From NCBI RefSeq assembly GCF_014860165.1, contig NZ_JACZKG010000068.1, positions 1 through 61,894 of the forward strand: a stretch of DNA of 61,894 nt, read 5' to 3'. Source of the stretch: Devosia sp. Its GTDB lineage: Bacteria > Pseudomonadota > Alphaproteobacteria > Rhizobiales > Devosiaceae. The notes under the pieces were generated by a model. That model searched no databases. It had not been told where the DNA came from and saw only the letters and a program-made list of their open reading frames with translations. Positions 1-6,866 of the stretch are shown here, piece after piece. Position 1 is the stretch's first letter; each line of letters starts with the position of its first letter. Position numbers and translations under genes: made by a program.

Positions 1-12
1 GCCCACCCACCG

Positions 13-142
13 GGTCATTCCGGCGAAGGCCGGAATCCATGTCCGGCAACCTCCGCAAACACCGTGTTAGGGCGACATGCGGACTTGGATCCCGGCCGAA
101 GCCTGTCCTCGGGCGCGAAGCGACCCGGGGGCCGGGATGACA
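13..142. repeat. REP-like palindromic intergenic repeat
   Basis: This stretch holds no gene. Near 16-36 an ATTCCGG...CCGGAAT palindrome is visible, and about 60 bp further on a second inverted pair (GGATCCCGGCC / GGCCGGGATGAC). Related units occur near 41958-42045 and 60152-60248, so this is a dispersed family in this genome. It lies directly downstream of the tail-tube gene, inside what should be a continuous structural gene cluster. Confidence 0.7.
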
Positions 143-152
143 TTGTGGAAAA

Positions 153-566
153 TCAAATCGCCGCAAACGTCACTTCGCCTGCGCTTTCCAGCGCCAGGTC
201 GAACGTCACTTCGCCGGCGTGATCGGCGGCAAATTCCAGCGCAACGATCTGGAACGGCCCCTGCACCGTGCCGAAATCGGGGATGATCAGCTGCCAGTCC
301 CGGATCGTGCCGGCAAAGAACAGCGCGCGCACCTGAGCGTCCGATGTCGTGTCCTTGAACACGCCCGCGCCCGTCACCGAAGCGCGCTTCACCCCGCCGC
401 CGGCCAGCAGTTCCCGCCACCGTCCGGCGCTTTCCTGGTCGGTCGTATCGACGGTGGAGGCATTGAAGGCCAGCGCCCGCGTCCGCAAACCCGCCACCGT
501 CAAAAAGCTCCCCGACCCCGTCTGGTCGAGCTTGAGCAGCATATTCTTCCCGCTCTGAGCGGCCAT
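153..566 (-). CDS. Phage/GTA major tail tube protein (GTA g9-like, TP901-1 family)
   Basis: This 137-residue protein is predicted to polymerise into the tail tube through which DNA leaves the particle. It starts MAAQSGKNMLLKLD and has the compact beta-rich pattern of TP901-1-type major tail proteins, with the recurring 'ASTVDTTDQES..WRELL' segment near residues 36-54. An AAAGGCG ribosome-binding site precedes the ATG. Its place after the tail-completion gene and its length match g9 of the Rhodobacter gene transfer agent (GTA). The next tail genes (chaperones, tape measure) would lie left of the window. The assignment combines sequence pattern and gene order. Confidence 0.85.
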   Translation of the reverse strand: MAAQSGKNMLLKLDQTGSGSFLTVAGLRTRALAFNASTVDTTDQESAGRWRELLAGGGVKRASVTGAGVFKDTTSDAQVRALFFAGTIRDWQLIIPDFGTVQGPFQIVALEFAADHAGEVTFDLALESAGEVTFAAI

Positions 567-604
567 TTTTTCGCCTTTCTGGAATTACCCCGCACTCAAT
601 CCCT

Positions 605-750
605 CGGCTCCTGCCCTCCCTCCCCCTGAGGGGAGGGTAGCGTAGCTCGGCCCGGAGGGCCCAAGCGGAGCTTTGGTGGGGGGCGCTTTATGGTCACCCC
701 GACGACCCTCACCCTCGTTGCCTCCCCTCAAGGGGGATGCGCAGGAGCCG
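605..750. repeat. Palindromic repeat between tail-tube and tail-completion genes
   Basis: A 10-bp perfect inverted repeat, CGGCTCCTGC (605-614) and GCAGGAGCCG (741-750), bounds an element containing further inner palindromes (CCCCTGAGGGG and CCCCTCAAGGGG). It fills the gap between two structural genes. It resembles the intergenic palindromes near 9398 and 42744 in size and design but not in exact sequence. Confidence 0.65.
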
Positions 751-759
751 CAAATGCTG

Positions 760-1158
760 TCAGATTTCCTCACTCAAGAACCGCAGCCCCACCGCGGCCC
801 GTGCCAGCCCGGTATCCTTGTCGATTACCGTCTCCGTCCGCATATGCTCGCGATGCGTCACCGTGATCGCTGACGCCACGAACGCCATCGCCACCTCAAC
901 CACCCGTTCGGCCATATCCAGCGCCCGCTTGCGGCTGGGCTGGTCGCCCCAGCAATGCAGCAGCAGCCGGTGCTCCTGCCCCGGCGTGCCATCGCCGTCG
1001 CGTTGGATCACATCGTGTCGCGCGATCACCACATAGGGTGCCGGCCGGCCCTTGGGCGCGGCGTCGAACACGCCATCAGCCCCGACAACAGCCACCAGCG
1101 CCGCATCACCCTTGAGCGCCGTCACCAGCGCCCCCTGCAACAGGCTGATCGGATGCAT
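760..1158 (-). CDS. DUF3168 tail completion/terminator protein (GTA g8-like)
   Basis: A 132-residue protein of the DUF3168 family, which caps the tail tube where it joins the neck. It begins MHPISLLQGALVTALKGD, the typical family opening in which a helix is followed by a segment ending 'PYVVIARHDV' near residues 41-50. A TAGGG ribosome-binding site precedes the ATG. It lies 4 bp downstream of the head-closure gene on the same strand, as in GTA clusters. Length is normal for the family (about 130-140). Confidence 0.88.
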   Translation of the reverse strand: MHPISLLQGALVTALKGDAALVAVVGADGVFDAAPKGRPAPYVVIARHDVIQRDGDGTPGQEHRLLLHCWGDQPSRKRALDMAERVVEVAMAFVASAITVTHREHMRTETVIDKDTGLARAAVGLRFLSEEI

Positions 1159-1162
1159 CGCC

Positions 1163-1504
1163 CTACCCCGTAAAGCTGGTTTCGCTGCAGGCGCAGCTGA
1201 GATAGGCCCGCCGCCCGTTGAGGTCGGCAGCGCTCACTACATCAAGGTTTCGCCCGCGATAGACGATCCGGTCGCCCGGCTTGATGTCATTGCGGAAGCG
1301 CAACACCACGGCATGGGAAATCTCCACCGCGCGCCCATCAGCGCTGGTGCCCTGGCGCCCGGTCAGCGAGCGCACCCGCGCCCACAGGCTCGTCACCGGC
1401 ACGAACATTGCCACATGCCCGCCCTCAGTCTCCCCGGTCATCTCGCGACGCTTGAGCTGTATCCGGTCGGTCAACGTGCCCAGCGGTGGGACCGCCTCGC
1501 TCAC
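1163..1504 (-). CDS. Head-tail adaptor/head closure protein (GTA g7-like)
   Basis: A 113-residue protein expected to seal the capsid neck after packaging (SPP1 gp16-like head closure family). The pattern 'LTDRIQLKRRE...VSLWARVRSLTGRQ...VVLRFRNDIKPGDRIVYRGR' is typical: an initial strand, a central WARV motif, then 'GDRIVYRGR' before a C-terminal strand. Translation starts at a GTG that overlaps the stop of the upstream connector gene (GTGA), implying coupling. The frame is intact. Confidence 0.87.
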   Translation of the reverse strand: MSEAVPPLGTLTDRIQLKRREMTGETEGGHVAMFVPVTSLWARVRSLTGRQGTSADGRAVEISHAVVLRFRNDIKPGDRIVYRGRNLDVVSAADLNGRRAYLSCACSETSFTG

Positions 1505-2067
1505 AGCCGCACCCGCTTGTAGCCGGCCACCATGCGGTCAAAGCCCGAGGGCACCACCGCCCCCGACCCGGCCACGATCACCGCATCACGGTGCTCGAAC
1601 CAGTAGCCAACCAGCAGCAGCAGTGCCTGGCGGATATCGGCTGGCACCTCCACCGGCTCGGTCCCGAACCCGGCCACATAGTCGATCTCGATCCCCTGCC
1701 GCTCCCGCAGCACCGGCATTCCCGCCACCGTGGATGGCAGCAGCAGCCGATCCGGCTCACTCATGAACTGCGCCAGGCCAATCGCATGGGCACCGCCCAC
1801 CTCGTCGAACGCGGTGATCTCCGTCACCGCCATGAACGGCGCGACAGGCAATTTCACCTGCCCGTTCTCCGGCCAGCAATCGAGCACTACCCGCCAGCTC
1901 TGCGCCAGCAGCGCCCGCCCCGTCACGCCCTCGACATGCAGCCGCGCCGCCCCAATGAGCGTCGTGATCAGCCCGTCCTCGGCACTATCGTCGACCCTGA
2001 GAAACGCCTTGGCTTCGGCAAGCGAAACCGGCTCCTCCGCGGGCCCCGCGAGAAGGTATGAAGTCAT
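1501..2067 (-). CDS. Head-tail connector protein (GTA g6-like)
   Basis: A 188-residue gp6-like connector, predicted to form a ring below the portal. The N-terminal 'EPVSLAEAKAFLRVD..AEDGLITTLIGAARLHVE..TGRALL' (residues about 12-55) is the family's helical signature; the C-terminal 'VPADIRQALLLLVGYWFEHRD' is the second characteristic helix. Its stop overlaps the GTG of the head-closure gene. The capsid gene that normally adjoins it upstream is instead about 0.8 kb away, separated by a gene on the opposite strand and a repeat. Confidence 0.88.
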   Translation of the reverse strand: MTSYLLAGPAEEPVSLAEAKAFLRVDDSAEDGLITTLIGAARLHVEGVTGRALLAQSWRVVLDCWPENGQVKLPVAPFMAVTEITAFDEVGGAHAIGLAQFMSEPDRLLLPSTVAGMPVLRERQGIEIDYVAGFGTEPVEVPADIRQALLLLVGYWFEHRDAVIVAGSGAVVPSGFDRMVAGYKRVRL

Positions 2068-2173
2068 TGTTCTGCCTTTTGATTTTAGTCGAGCCCGCTC
2101 TCAGTCGTCACCCAGCGCCCTTTGCGGGAGAAGGGAGTTCGGTCGTGGGAACTAGAGGCGAGATGACCCGCCC

Positions 2174-2632
2174 TTGCGTCGCCAAAGGAACTTGGCTCTA
2201 TTTGTCGTTGTGCCAAAGGTTACGCTTGATATTCCTGCCTACATGGCGGCAACGGCAGTCGGCTCCGTTGTCATGGCGCTTCTTTGGTCGGTGATCAGTG
2301 GTCTGAACCTTCAAGGACCAGGCGCCATACTGATCGTTTTTTTTGGCCTTATCTTCAGCCTACCGACAATGCTCTTCATGATGCCGGTGACCTTCGCCGG
2401 CATTTACCTGGCAAATCGCTTTGGCTGGCGACAAAGACGACAATTCTTCATATTTGGAGCTGTTGCACCGCTCGTGACTGCGGCCGCAATGCTGCCTTTC
2501 CTTCGACCCTCATATGACTTGGCCGGATTGTGGCTTGCCGCTCCCGCGCTCGCCCTCAGTGGTGGACTGGCGGGCCTCACGTATCGGTCTACCCTAGGTC
2601 GTTACAGACCGGGCGGGACGACGTTGACCTGA
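2174..2632 (+). CDS. Small polytopic membrane protein embedded in the capsid cluster
   Basis: I do not recognise a family. The up-to-152-residue product has about four hydrophobic helices, near residues 22-42, 48-72, 90-107 and 118-134, separated by short basic loops such as RFGWRQRRQ. It is transcribed against the surrounding structural genes, and its wording looks less GC-biased than its neighbours. The longest frame begins at TTG; the start could equally be at an internal TTG or GTG within the first 20 codons, since AAAGGAAC sits close by. It may be a cargo or insertion gene in the cluster. Existence is likely, function unknown. Confidence 0.55.
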   Translation: MRRQRNLALFVVVPKVTLDIPAYMAATAVGSVVMALLWSVISGLNLQGPGAILIVFFGLIFSLPTMLFMMPVTFAGIYLANRFGWRQRRQFFIFGAVAPLVTAAAMLPFLRPSYDLAGLWLAAPALALSGGLAGLTYRSTLGRYRPGGTTLT

Positions 2633-2761
2633 CCATCGAGCCCGGGAAGGCGTGTTGTCTCCATGTATTTACGCTTTCCCGTAGCCTCTCGCCTACCCGT
2701 TAGGAGGGCACCGCGCCGCGAAGGAAAGTCCGTCAGCCTGAGTCAGATAGAGTGGAGGCCC

Positions 2762-2806
2762 GAGCACCGGAGCGGAGCGTACACTAGGTACGTGAGCACC
2801 GGAGCG
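2762..2806. repeat. Direct/inverted repeat motif downstream of the capsid gene
   Basis: The 13-mer GAGCACCGGAGCG occurs at 2762-2774 and again at 2794-2806. Between them lies a hairpin, CGTAC-actag-GTACG (2778-2792). The motif sits 36 bp downstream of the capsid stop codon. A weak hairpin without a T-run makes simple termination unlikely. I recall similar motifs in other proteobacterial phage-like regions but cannot verify that here. Confidence 0.6.
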
Positions 2807-2842
2807 CAGGGCCTTCGCTCTAGCTGGCCAGGATCACGGACC

Positions 2843-4063
2843 TTACGAAGCGGCGAACTTCAGCAGCTTGATCGCGTCGTAGTCCGCAATCCCGCCACCC
2901 ACGCGCTTGGTCGTATAGAACAGCACATAGGGCTTGCTGCTGAACGGGTCGCGCAGCACGCTCACGCCCTGGCGGTCGACGATCAGATAGCCCCGCTTGA
3001 AATCGCCGAACGCAATCGACAGCGAGTTGGCCGCGATATTGGGCATGTCCTCGGCCTCGACCAGCTCAAAGCCCATGAACCGCGCCTTGCCGTCCGCTGT
3101 CAGCGCCGGCTGCCACAGGTAGTTGCCGTCGGCATCCTTGAGCTTGCGCAGGGCGCCCTGCACCTTGCGGTTCATCACCCAGGATGCGTTCTGTCGGTAG
3201 CCGGCCTTGAGCGCATAGACCAGGTCGATCAGCACGTCGCTGGCATTGCTGGCCGGCAGCGCGCCGGCCGTGCCGGTGGCGATATAGCCGAGATTGCCCC
3301 AGCTCCAGCTGGCTTCCGCCACCGTGGTCGCCGCCAGGAACCCGGTAGGCTTGTTGACGCCGTTGCCGCTGACGAAGGCCGTGGTCTCCTGCGCCGCGAA
3401 GGCCGCGTTGACCTCGTCGGCGATCCACTGGCCGACATCCACCGCCGCGTCGTCGAGAAAGGCCGAGGTGGCCGCCGGCATGGCATAGAGTTCCATGGTC
3501 GGGTAGCTGAGCTCCGCCAGCGTCTGCGAGTTCGTGGTCGGCCGCGCCGCCGTCTCGCCCACCCAGCCCGTCGCCGGGCCAGTCACCGAGATGGGCCGCT
3601 TGTAGACCGAAGCCGATACCTGCCGCACGCCAGCAATGGCGCGGATCGGCGACACCGCCGTCATCAGCCGGGTGATTTCCGTCTCGGTTTCCGGCGGCAC
3701 CACATAGCCGCCATCGGCATTGACGCCCACCGACAGCGCCTTTTCCTCGCCGCGCTTCACATAGGAGGCGAACGCCTCCTTGTATTCGCCGTCGGCCTGG
3801 CGCGCCTTGCCATCGAGCAGCGGACGGGCGCGGTCCACCAGCGCCCGGTCCATCGCCGCCTTCTGCCCGTCGAGCACGGCGTTGAGCCGATCGAGCTTGC
3901 CCTCGAGCAGCCCATCAGGCGAACCGCGCTTTTCGATCTCGCCCAGACGCTGGTCGTTGGTGCGCTTGAACTCCTCGAACGCGGTCGAGAATTCAGCGAA
4001 GAGCGCGGCAACGTCGCTCCCCGCGCCGGCCTTGGTTTCAAGGCCGTCACTGGTCATGTCCAT
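2843..4063 (-). CDS. HK97-family major capsid protein (GTA g5-like)
   Basis: A 406-residue major capsid protein. The N-terminal ~100 residues form the charged helical delta/scaffold region (FEEFKRTNDQRLGEIEKRG), followed by the HK97 core: 'VPPETETEITRLM..SPIRAIA', 'VGETAARP', 'YAMPAATSAFLDDAAVDV', 'NGVNKPTGFL', and the C-terminal 'RDPFSSKPYVLFYTTKRVGGGI'. The ATG at 4063 is chosen because AGGGA lies at proper spacing; a longer frame lacks support. It follows the protease gene by 10 bp. The protease should cleave after the scaffold region. The frame is intact. Confidence 0.93.
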   Translation of the reverse strand: MDMTSDGLETKAGAGSDVAALFAEFSTAFEEFKRTNDQRLGEIEKRGSPDGLLEGKLDRLNAVLDGQKAAMDRALVDRARPLLDGKARQADGEYKEAFASYVKRGEEKALSVGVNADGGYVVPPETETEITRLMTAVSPIRAIAGVRQVSASVYKRPISVTGPATGWVGETAARPTTNSQTLAELSYPTMELYAMPAATSAFLDDAAVDVGQWIADEVNAAFAAQETTAFVSGNGVNKPTGFLAATTVAEASWSWGNLGYIATGTAGALPASNASDVLIDLVYALKAGYRQNASWVMNRKVQGALRKLKDADGNYLWQPALTADGKARFMGFELVEAEDMPNIAANSLSIAFGDFKRGYLIVDRQGVSVLRDPFSSKPYVLFYTTKRVGGGIADYDAIKLLKFAAS

Positions 4064-4073
4064 GTCGGTGTCC

Positions 4074-4550
4074 CTATCGGTTGCGGATGGTGTTGGTGGC
4101 GGCCACGATGGCGGCGCCGGTCGAATAGCCAGAGGGCGCAATGCGCGCGTCCTCCATCATCGGAAACGTCACGATCGATATCTCGAACAGGTCGATCTGC
4201 CACAGCTTGCGGTGCCCGCCCTCGCGGGTGGCCTTGACGGTGCGGAAGCCGATGGAAAGCCCATCCAGCGCCCCGCCCTCGATCAGCCGCCGCAGCGCAT
4301 CGGCCCGCTCCACGCCGGGCACCAATCGCCCGGCGACGAACAGGCCATGCCCGTCCTCGCCGATCGCATCCCAGGTGCCCACGGGCTCCTTGGGGTCATG
4401 CTGGAACAGCAGCCTGATCCGGTCTCGCCGCTTGGCCAGGCTCTTGCTGAACGCCCCCGGCATGACGATGTCGCCACCGCTGTCCAGCCGGTTGAAGATG
4501 CTGGCATAGCCGGCAAACCGTCCCTCGGCATCGATGGGAATACCCGCCAT
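4074..4550 (-). CDS. HK97-family prohead protease (GTA g4-like)
   Basis: A 158-residue serine protease that matures the procapsid by removing the capsid scaffold domain. Conserved features are visible: 'GYASIFNRLDSGGDIVMPGAF' type core near residues 14-34, the catalytic His in 'LLFQHDP' (about residue 51), and the catalytic Ser in 'LDGLSIGF' (about residue 97), with the closing 'LFEISIVTFPM'. Its ATG overlaps the stop of the preceding small ORF (TGATG). Length is normal. Confidence 0.92.
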   Translation of the reverse strand: MAGIPIDAEGRFAGYASIFNRLDSGGDIVMPGAFSKSLAKRRDRIRLLFQHDPKEPVGTWDAIGEDGHGLFVAGRLVPGVERADALRRLIEGGALDGLSIGFRTVKATREGGHRKLWQIDLFEISIVTFPMMEDARIAPSGYSTGAAIVAATNTIRNR

Positions 4551-4681
4551 CAGCGCTTGCCCGGCTTGGCCTCAGCCGCCTTGCCGGGCTTGGCCAGCGT
4601 GCCGGCCAGGTTCCAGGCAAACTGCCGAAACGTCTGCTGCGCATTCTGCAAATTCTGTTTGCTGGCCATGGCTTTAGTCAT
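4550..4681 (-). CDS. Very small basic protein between g3.5-like and protease genes
   Basis: A 43-residue ORF beginning MTKAMASKQNLQNAQQTFRQ and ending in a Lys/Pro/Ala tail (AKPGKAAEAKPGKR). Its ATG overlaps the stop of the upstream small membrane gene, and its stop overlaps the protease ATG, so it sits in a fully coupled string; that context is the main evidence that it is real. A second in-frame ATG lies four codons in. The basic tail could bind DNA or capsid, but that is speculation. Confidence 0.62.
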   Translation of the reverse strand: MTKAMASKQNLQNAQQTFRQFAWNLAGTLAKPGKAAEAKPGKR

Positions 4682-4862
4682 CCTTCCTGAAAAGTCGATT
4701 CAGAGACGCGATCTCCTGCACGAAGTCGTTGAAGTGTTGATTCACCTTCGCCATCTCGCGCAGCGACCACACGAGGAGGGCACTCGCGCCGGAGGCCCAA
4801 AGGAACAGCGCCAGATGCGCGAGATCACCCCGCTCGATGACGGTTTTTGTCAGCTCGTCCAT
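4674..4862 (-). CDS. Small single-span membrane protein (GTA g3.5 position)
   Basis: A 62-residue protein beginning MDELTKTVIERGDL, with one transmembrane helix (about residues 14-33, LALFLWASGASALLVWSL) and a charged C-terminal helix ending RLFRKDD. GGAG with a 5-nt gap precedes the chosen ATG. It occupies the position of the small g3.5 ORF in the Rhodobacter GTA, but I see no sequence signature beyond size and position. Confidence 0.68.
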   Translation of the reverse strand: MDELTKTVIERGDLAHLALFLWASGASALLVWSLREMAKVNQHFNDFVQEIASLNRLFRKDD

Positions 4863-4930
4863 GGGAACTCCGGGCAAAGAAAAGCCCGCCGAATGGCGGG
4901 CCTCCATACGATGGTCTTGCCTGATGCTGG

Positions 4931-5317
4931 CTAATCAGGCAGCAAAGGATGGGCCCCGAAAAACGCCGCGTGCTTGAGCAACAGTTCGATCTCAGCCTTG
5001 CTCAGAACGGTGTCGGGGTATTCCGGCCGCGCCGCCCACTTGCGGTCCAACCCCAACGCGACCTCATACATTTCCTGCGGGAGTCGCGCCGTAGAGACGA
5101 TGGTGACAAACCCTCCGTCAGCGTTGACCGATGTCTTGCCGTCCCGGCCGAAACGGAACGACATCTGGGTAGTGACATGGCGCGCCAAAAAGCCGCTTTG
5201 ATCTACCTCGTACACCAGCAGAAGCTTTTCCTGGCCGCCAGCACCAAGCCCAAATATGACATCGCCAACCCTGACGGCACTAAGCGCCTGATCTCTGAAT
5301 GACATCGGAGTCCTCAT
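4931..5317 (-). CDS. Hypothetical protein, extra gene in the capsid cluster
   Basis: No family is recognised. The 128-residue soluble protein (starting MRTPMSFRDQALSAVRVGDVI) has an N-terminal beta-rich part with 'GLGAGGQEKLLLVYEVD' and a C-terminal helical part 'LSKAEIELLLKHAAFFGAHPLL'. Its ATG overlaps the stop of the upstream gene (TAATG); an internal Met at residue 5 is an alternative start. It has no counterpart in the Rhodobacter GTA order. A two-gene insertion with its upstream neighbour is the simplest reading. Confidence 0.65.
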   Translation of the reverse strand: MRTPMSFRDQALSAVRVGDVIFGLGAGGQEKLLLVYEVDQSGFLARHVTTQMSFRFGRDGKTSVNADGGFVTIVSTARLPQEMYEVALGLDRKWAARPEYPDTVLSKAEIELLLKHAAFFGAHPLLPD

Positions 5318-5694
5318 TATCGAATGCCCGGATCGAAGCCGCGCAGGATTTCAAGCTGCTCGTCGCGCGGCAGACTTTCGATCCCTAGGAGCTTCACGGC
5401 GCAGTCCAAGCATAGCCTCCGTCCGCCGATCTTGATCCATCCAGTGGTTCCATAAGTACCGCCGGATTGGCAACCTCCAGAAAATCCATCGCACCGCGGG
5501 CTGGAGATCGCCACGCGCACACGATCTTCGACCCATTGCCCGCCAACCGATGTACCTGCGGGCGCTCGGGGCTGGTCCGGCCGATACCTTCTTTCCAAAG
5601 CATCGACCAGTAGGCGCAATTTGATCTCAAACGTTGCGGACCGGACTCCTGCCAACAAAGCCAGGAAGCTCGAAGTGACTGGTCGCTCCATCAC
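5317..5694 (-). CDS. Hypothetical protein with PAGxxxGGQW motif and cysteine cluster
   Basis: A 125-residue protein. Residues 1-35 are helical, followed by 'PDQPRAPAGTSVGGQWV' (about 39-55), a motif I associate with alphaproteobacterial phage-like proteins and similar in flavour to the HDPxTGRFASG tail of many portal or capsid-associated proteins. A later CDGFSGGC...CLDC pattern could form a zinc site. It starts at GTG (or the adjacent ATG) immediately after the portal stop and overlaps the next gene. Function unknown; structural accessory or packaged cargo are both possible. Confidence 0.65.
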   Translation of the reverse strand: MMERPVTSSFLALLAGVRSATFEIKLRLLVDALERRYRPDQPRAPAGTSVGGQWVEDRVRVAISSPRCDGFSGGCQSGGTYGTTGWIKIGGRRLCLDCAVKLLGIESLPRDEQLEILRGFDPGIR

Positions 5695-6849
5695 TCACAC
5701 CCCCAGCATCGCCCGCTTCTCCGCGTCGCTCAGAAACTCCGCCCCGCCCACCCGCGTCCAAAGCGCCGCCCGGTCCTCGGCCAGCGCCTCGACTCCATCG
5801 AAATCCGGACTGATTACCGCCCCGCCGAACCCCGGCGACAGCCAGTTGCTCAGCTCCTCGGCCACCCGCACCACCAGCGGGATCAGGGTCTGCCGCCACA
5901 GCGCCCGGTTGGCCTCGGCCAGGTTGGCATAGGTATTGTCGCCGGGTATGCCGAGCAGCATGGGTGGCACGCCGAAGGCCAGCGCGATATCGCGCGCCGC
6001 GGCATGCTTGGCCTCGATGAAATCCATGTCGCGGGGACTAAGCGCGATCGTCTTCCAGTCGAGCCCACCCTCGAGCAGCATCGGTCGTCCGGCATTCGCG
6101 GCGCCGGAAAAGTTCTGCTCCAGTTCTTGCTTGAGCCGGGTGAACTGGTCCTCCGTCAGGTTCTGCCCCGCCGCCGAATAGACCAGCGCGCCCGATGGCC
6201 GCGCCGCATTGTCGAGCAAAGCCTTGTTCCACTGCCCCGCCGCATTGTGGATATCGAGGCTGGTCTGCGCCGCCTCGAGCGGTGCCATGCCGTAGTGATC
6301 ATCCAGCGGATGAAACAGCGCCATATGCAGCACCGAGGGCACAGGCGCCTCGTCCTGGCGCAGCCGGATCGTCCGCCCGCCGGCGGTGTAATCATAGGCC
6401 ATGGGCCAGCCATCGGCCCCGGCCACCACCTTCATGCGATCGGGCCGCAGCCCGAAGATCCCGCGCACCTCGCCATCGACCACGCCGGCCTGGAGATAGG
6501 CATTCCCCGCCGTCTGCAGATAGGCATAGACCGCCTCGAGCAGTTCCCCGCCCGATTGCCGCCCATTGGGCCGCGCCAGCAGGGCCGCTAGCGGATGCTC
6601 ATCCACCCGCCTGCCCCCGTCGCTGACCACCAGCGGCACCCGATTGGCCGTCTCGGCGATCAGCCGCACGCAGCGATAGACCACCGGATTACGCGCAAAA
6701 CCATGGTTCACGAGGCTCGCAAATCCCCGATTGCTCCAGGTCGCCGCCCCCAGCTGGCTGAGGCTCAGCAGCGTATGCCCGGCAAACGATTTCCGTTCCC
6801 CAGGCATGTTCGTCCGCCCGCCCAGCAGGCGGCTGATCCAGTTCGGCAT
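5695..6849 (-). CDS. HK97-family portal protein (GTA g3-like)
   Basis: A 384-residue portal protein forming the dodecameric vertex through which DNA is pumped. Family features in order: 'SLVNHGFARNPVVYRCVRLIAE' (about 47-68), 'LLARPNGRQSGGELLEAVYAYL', 'GNAYLQAGVVDGEVRGIFGLRPDRM', 'FHPLDDHYGMAPLEAA', and 'FGVPPMLLGIPGDNTYANLAEANRAL'. The ATG at 6849 is preceded by GGGGAA at good spacing. Length is normal. It lies 17 bp downstream of the large terminase gene. Confidence 0.94.
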   Translation of the reverse strand: MPNWISRLLGGRTNMPGERKSFAGHTLLSLSQLGAATWSNRGFASLVNHGFARNPVVYRCVRLIAETANRVPLVVSDGGRRVDEHPLAALLARPNGRQSGGELLEAVYAYLQTAGNAYLQAGVVDGEVRGIFGLRPDRMKVVAGADGWPMAYDYTAGGRTIRLRQDEAPVPSVLHMALFHPLDDHYGMAPLEAAQTSLDIHNAAGQWNKALLDNAARPSGALVYSAAGQNLTEDQFTRLKQELEQNFSGAANAGRPMLLEGGLDWKTIALSPRDMDFIEAKHAAARDIALAFGVPPMLLGIPGDNTYANLAEANRALWRQTLIPLVVRVAEELSNWLSPGFGGAVISPDFDGVEALAEDRAALWTRVGGAEFLSDAEKRAMLGV

Positions 6850-6866
6850 GTTCTTGTTTCCCCAGC

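Noticed and set aside
2663..4237. A 524-codon plus-strand frame opposite the capsid gene
   Set aside because: It mirrors the capsid codons, has no ribosome-binding site and includes the repeat at 2762-2806 as translated text. It is a by-product of high GC.
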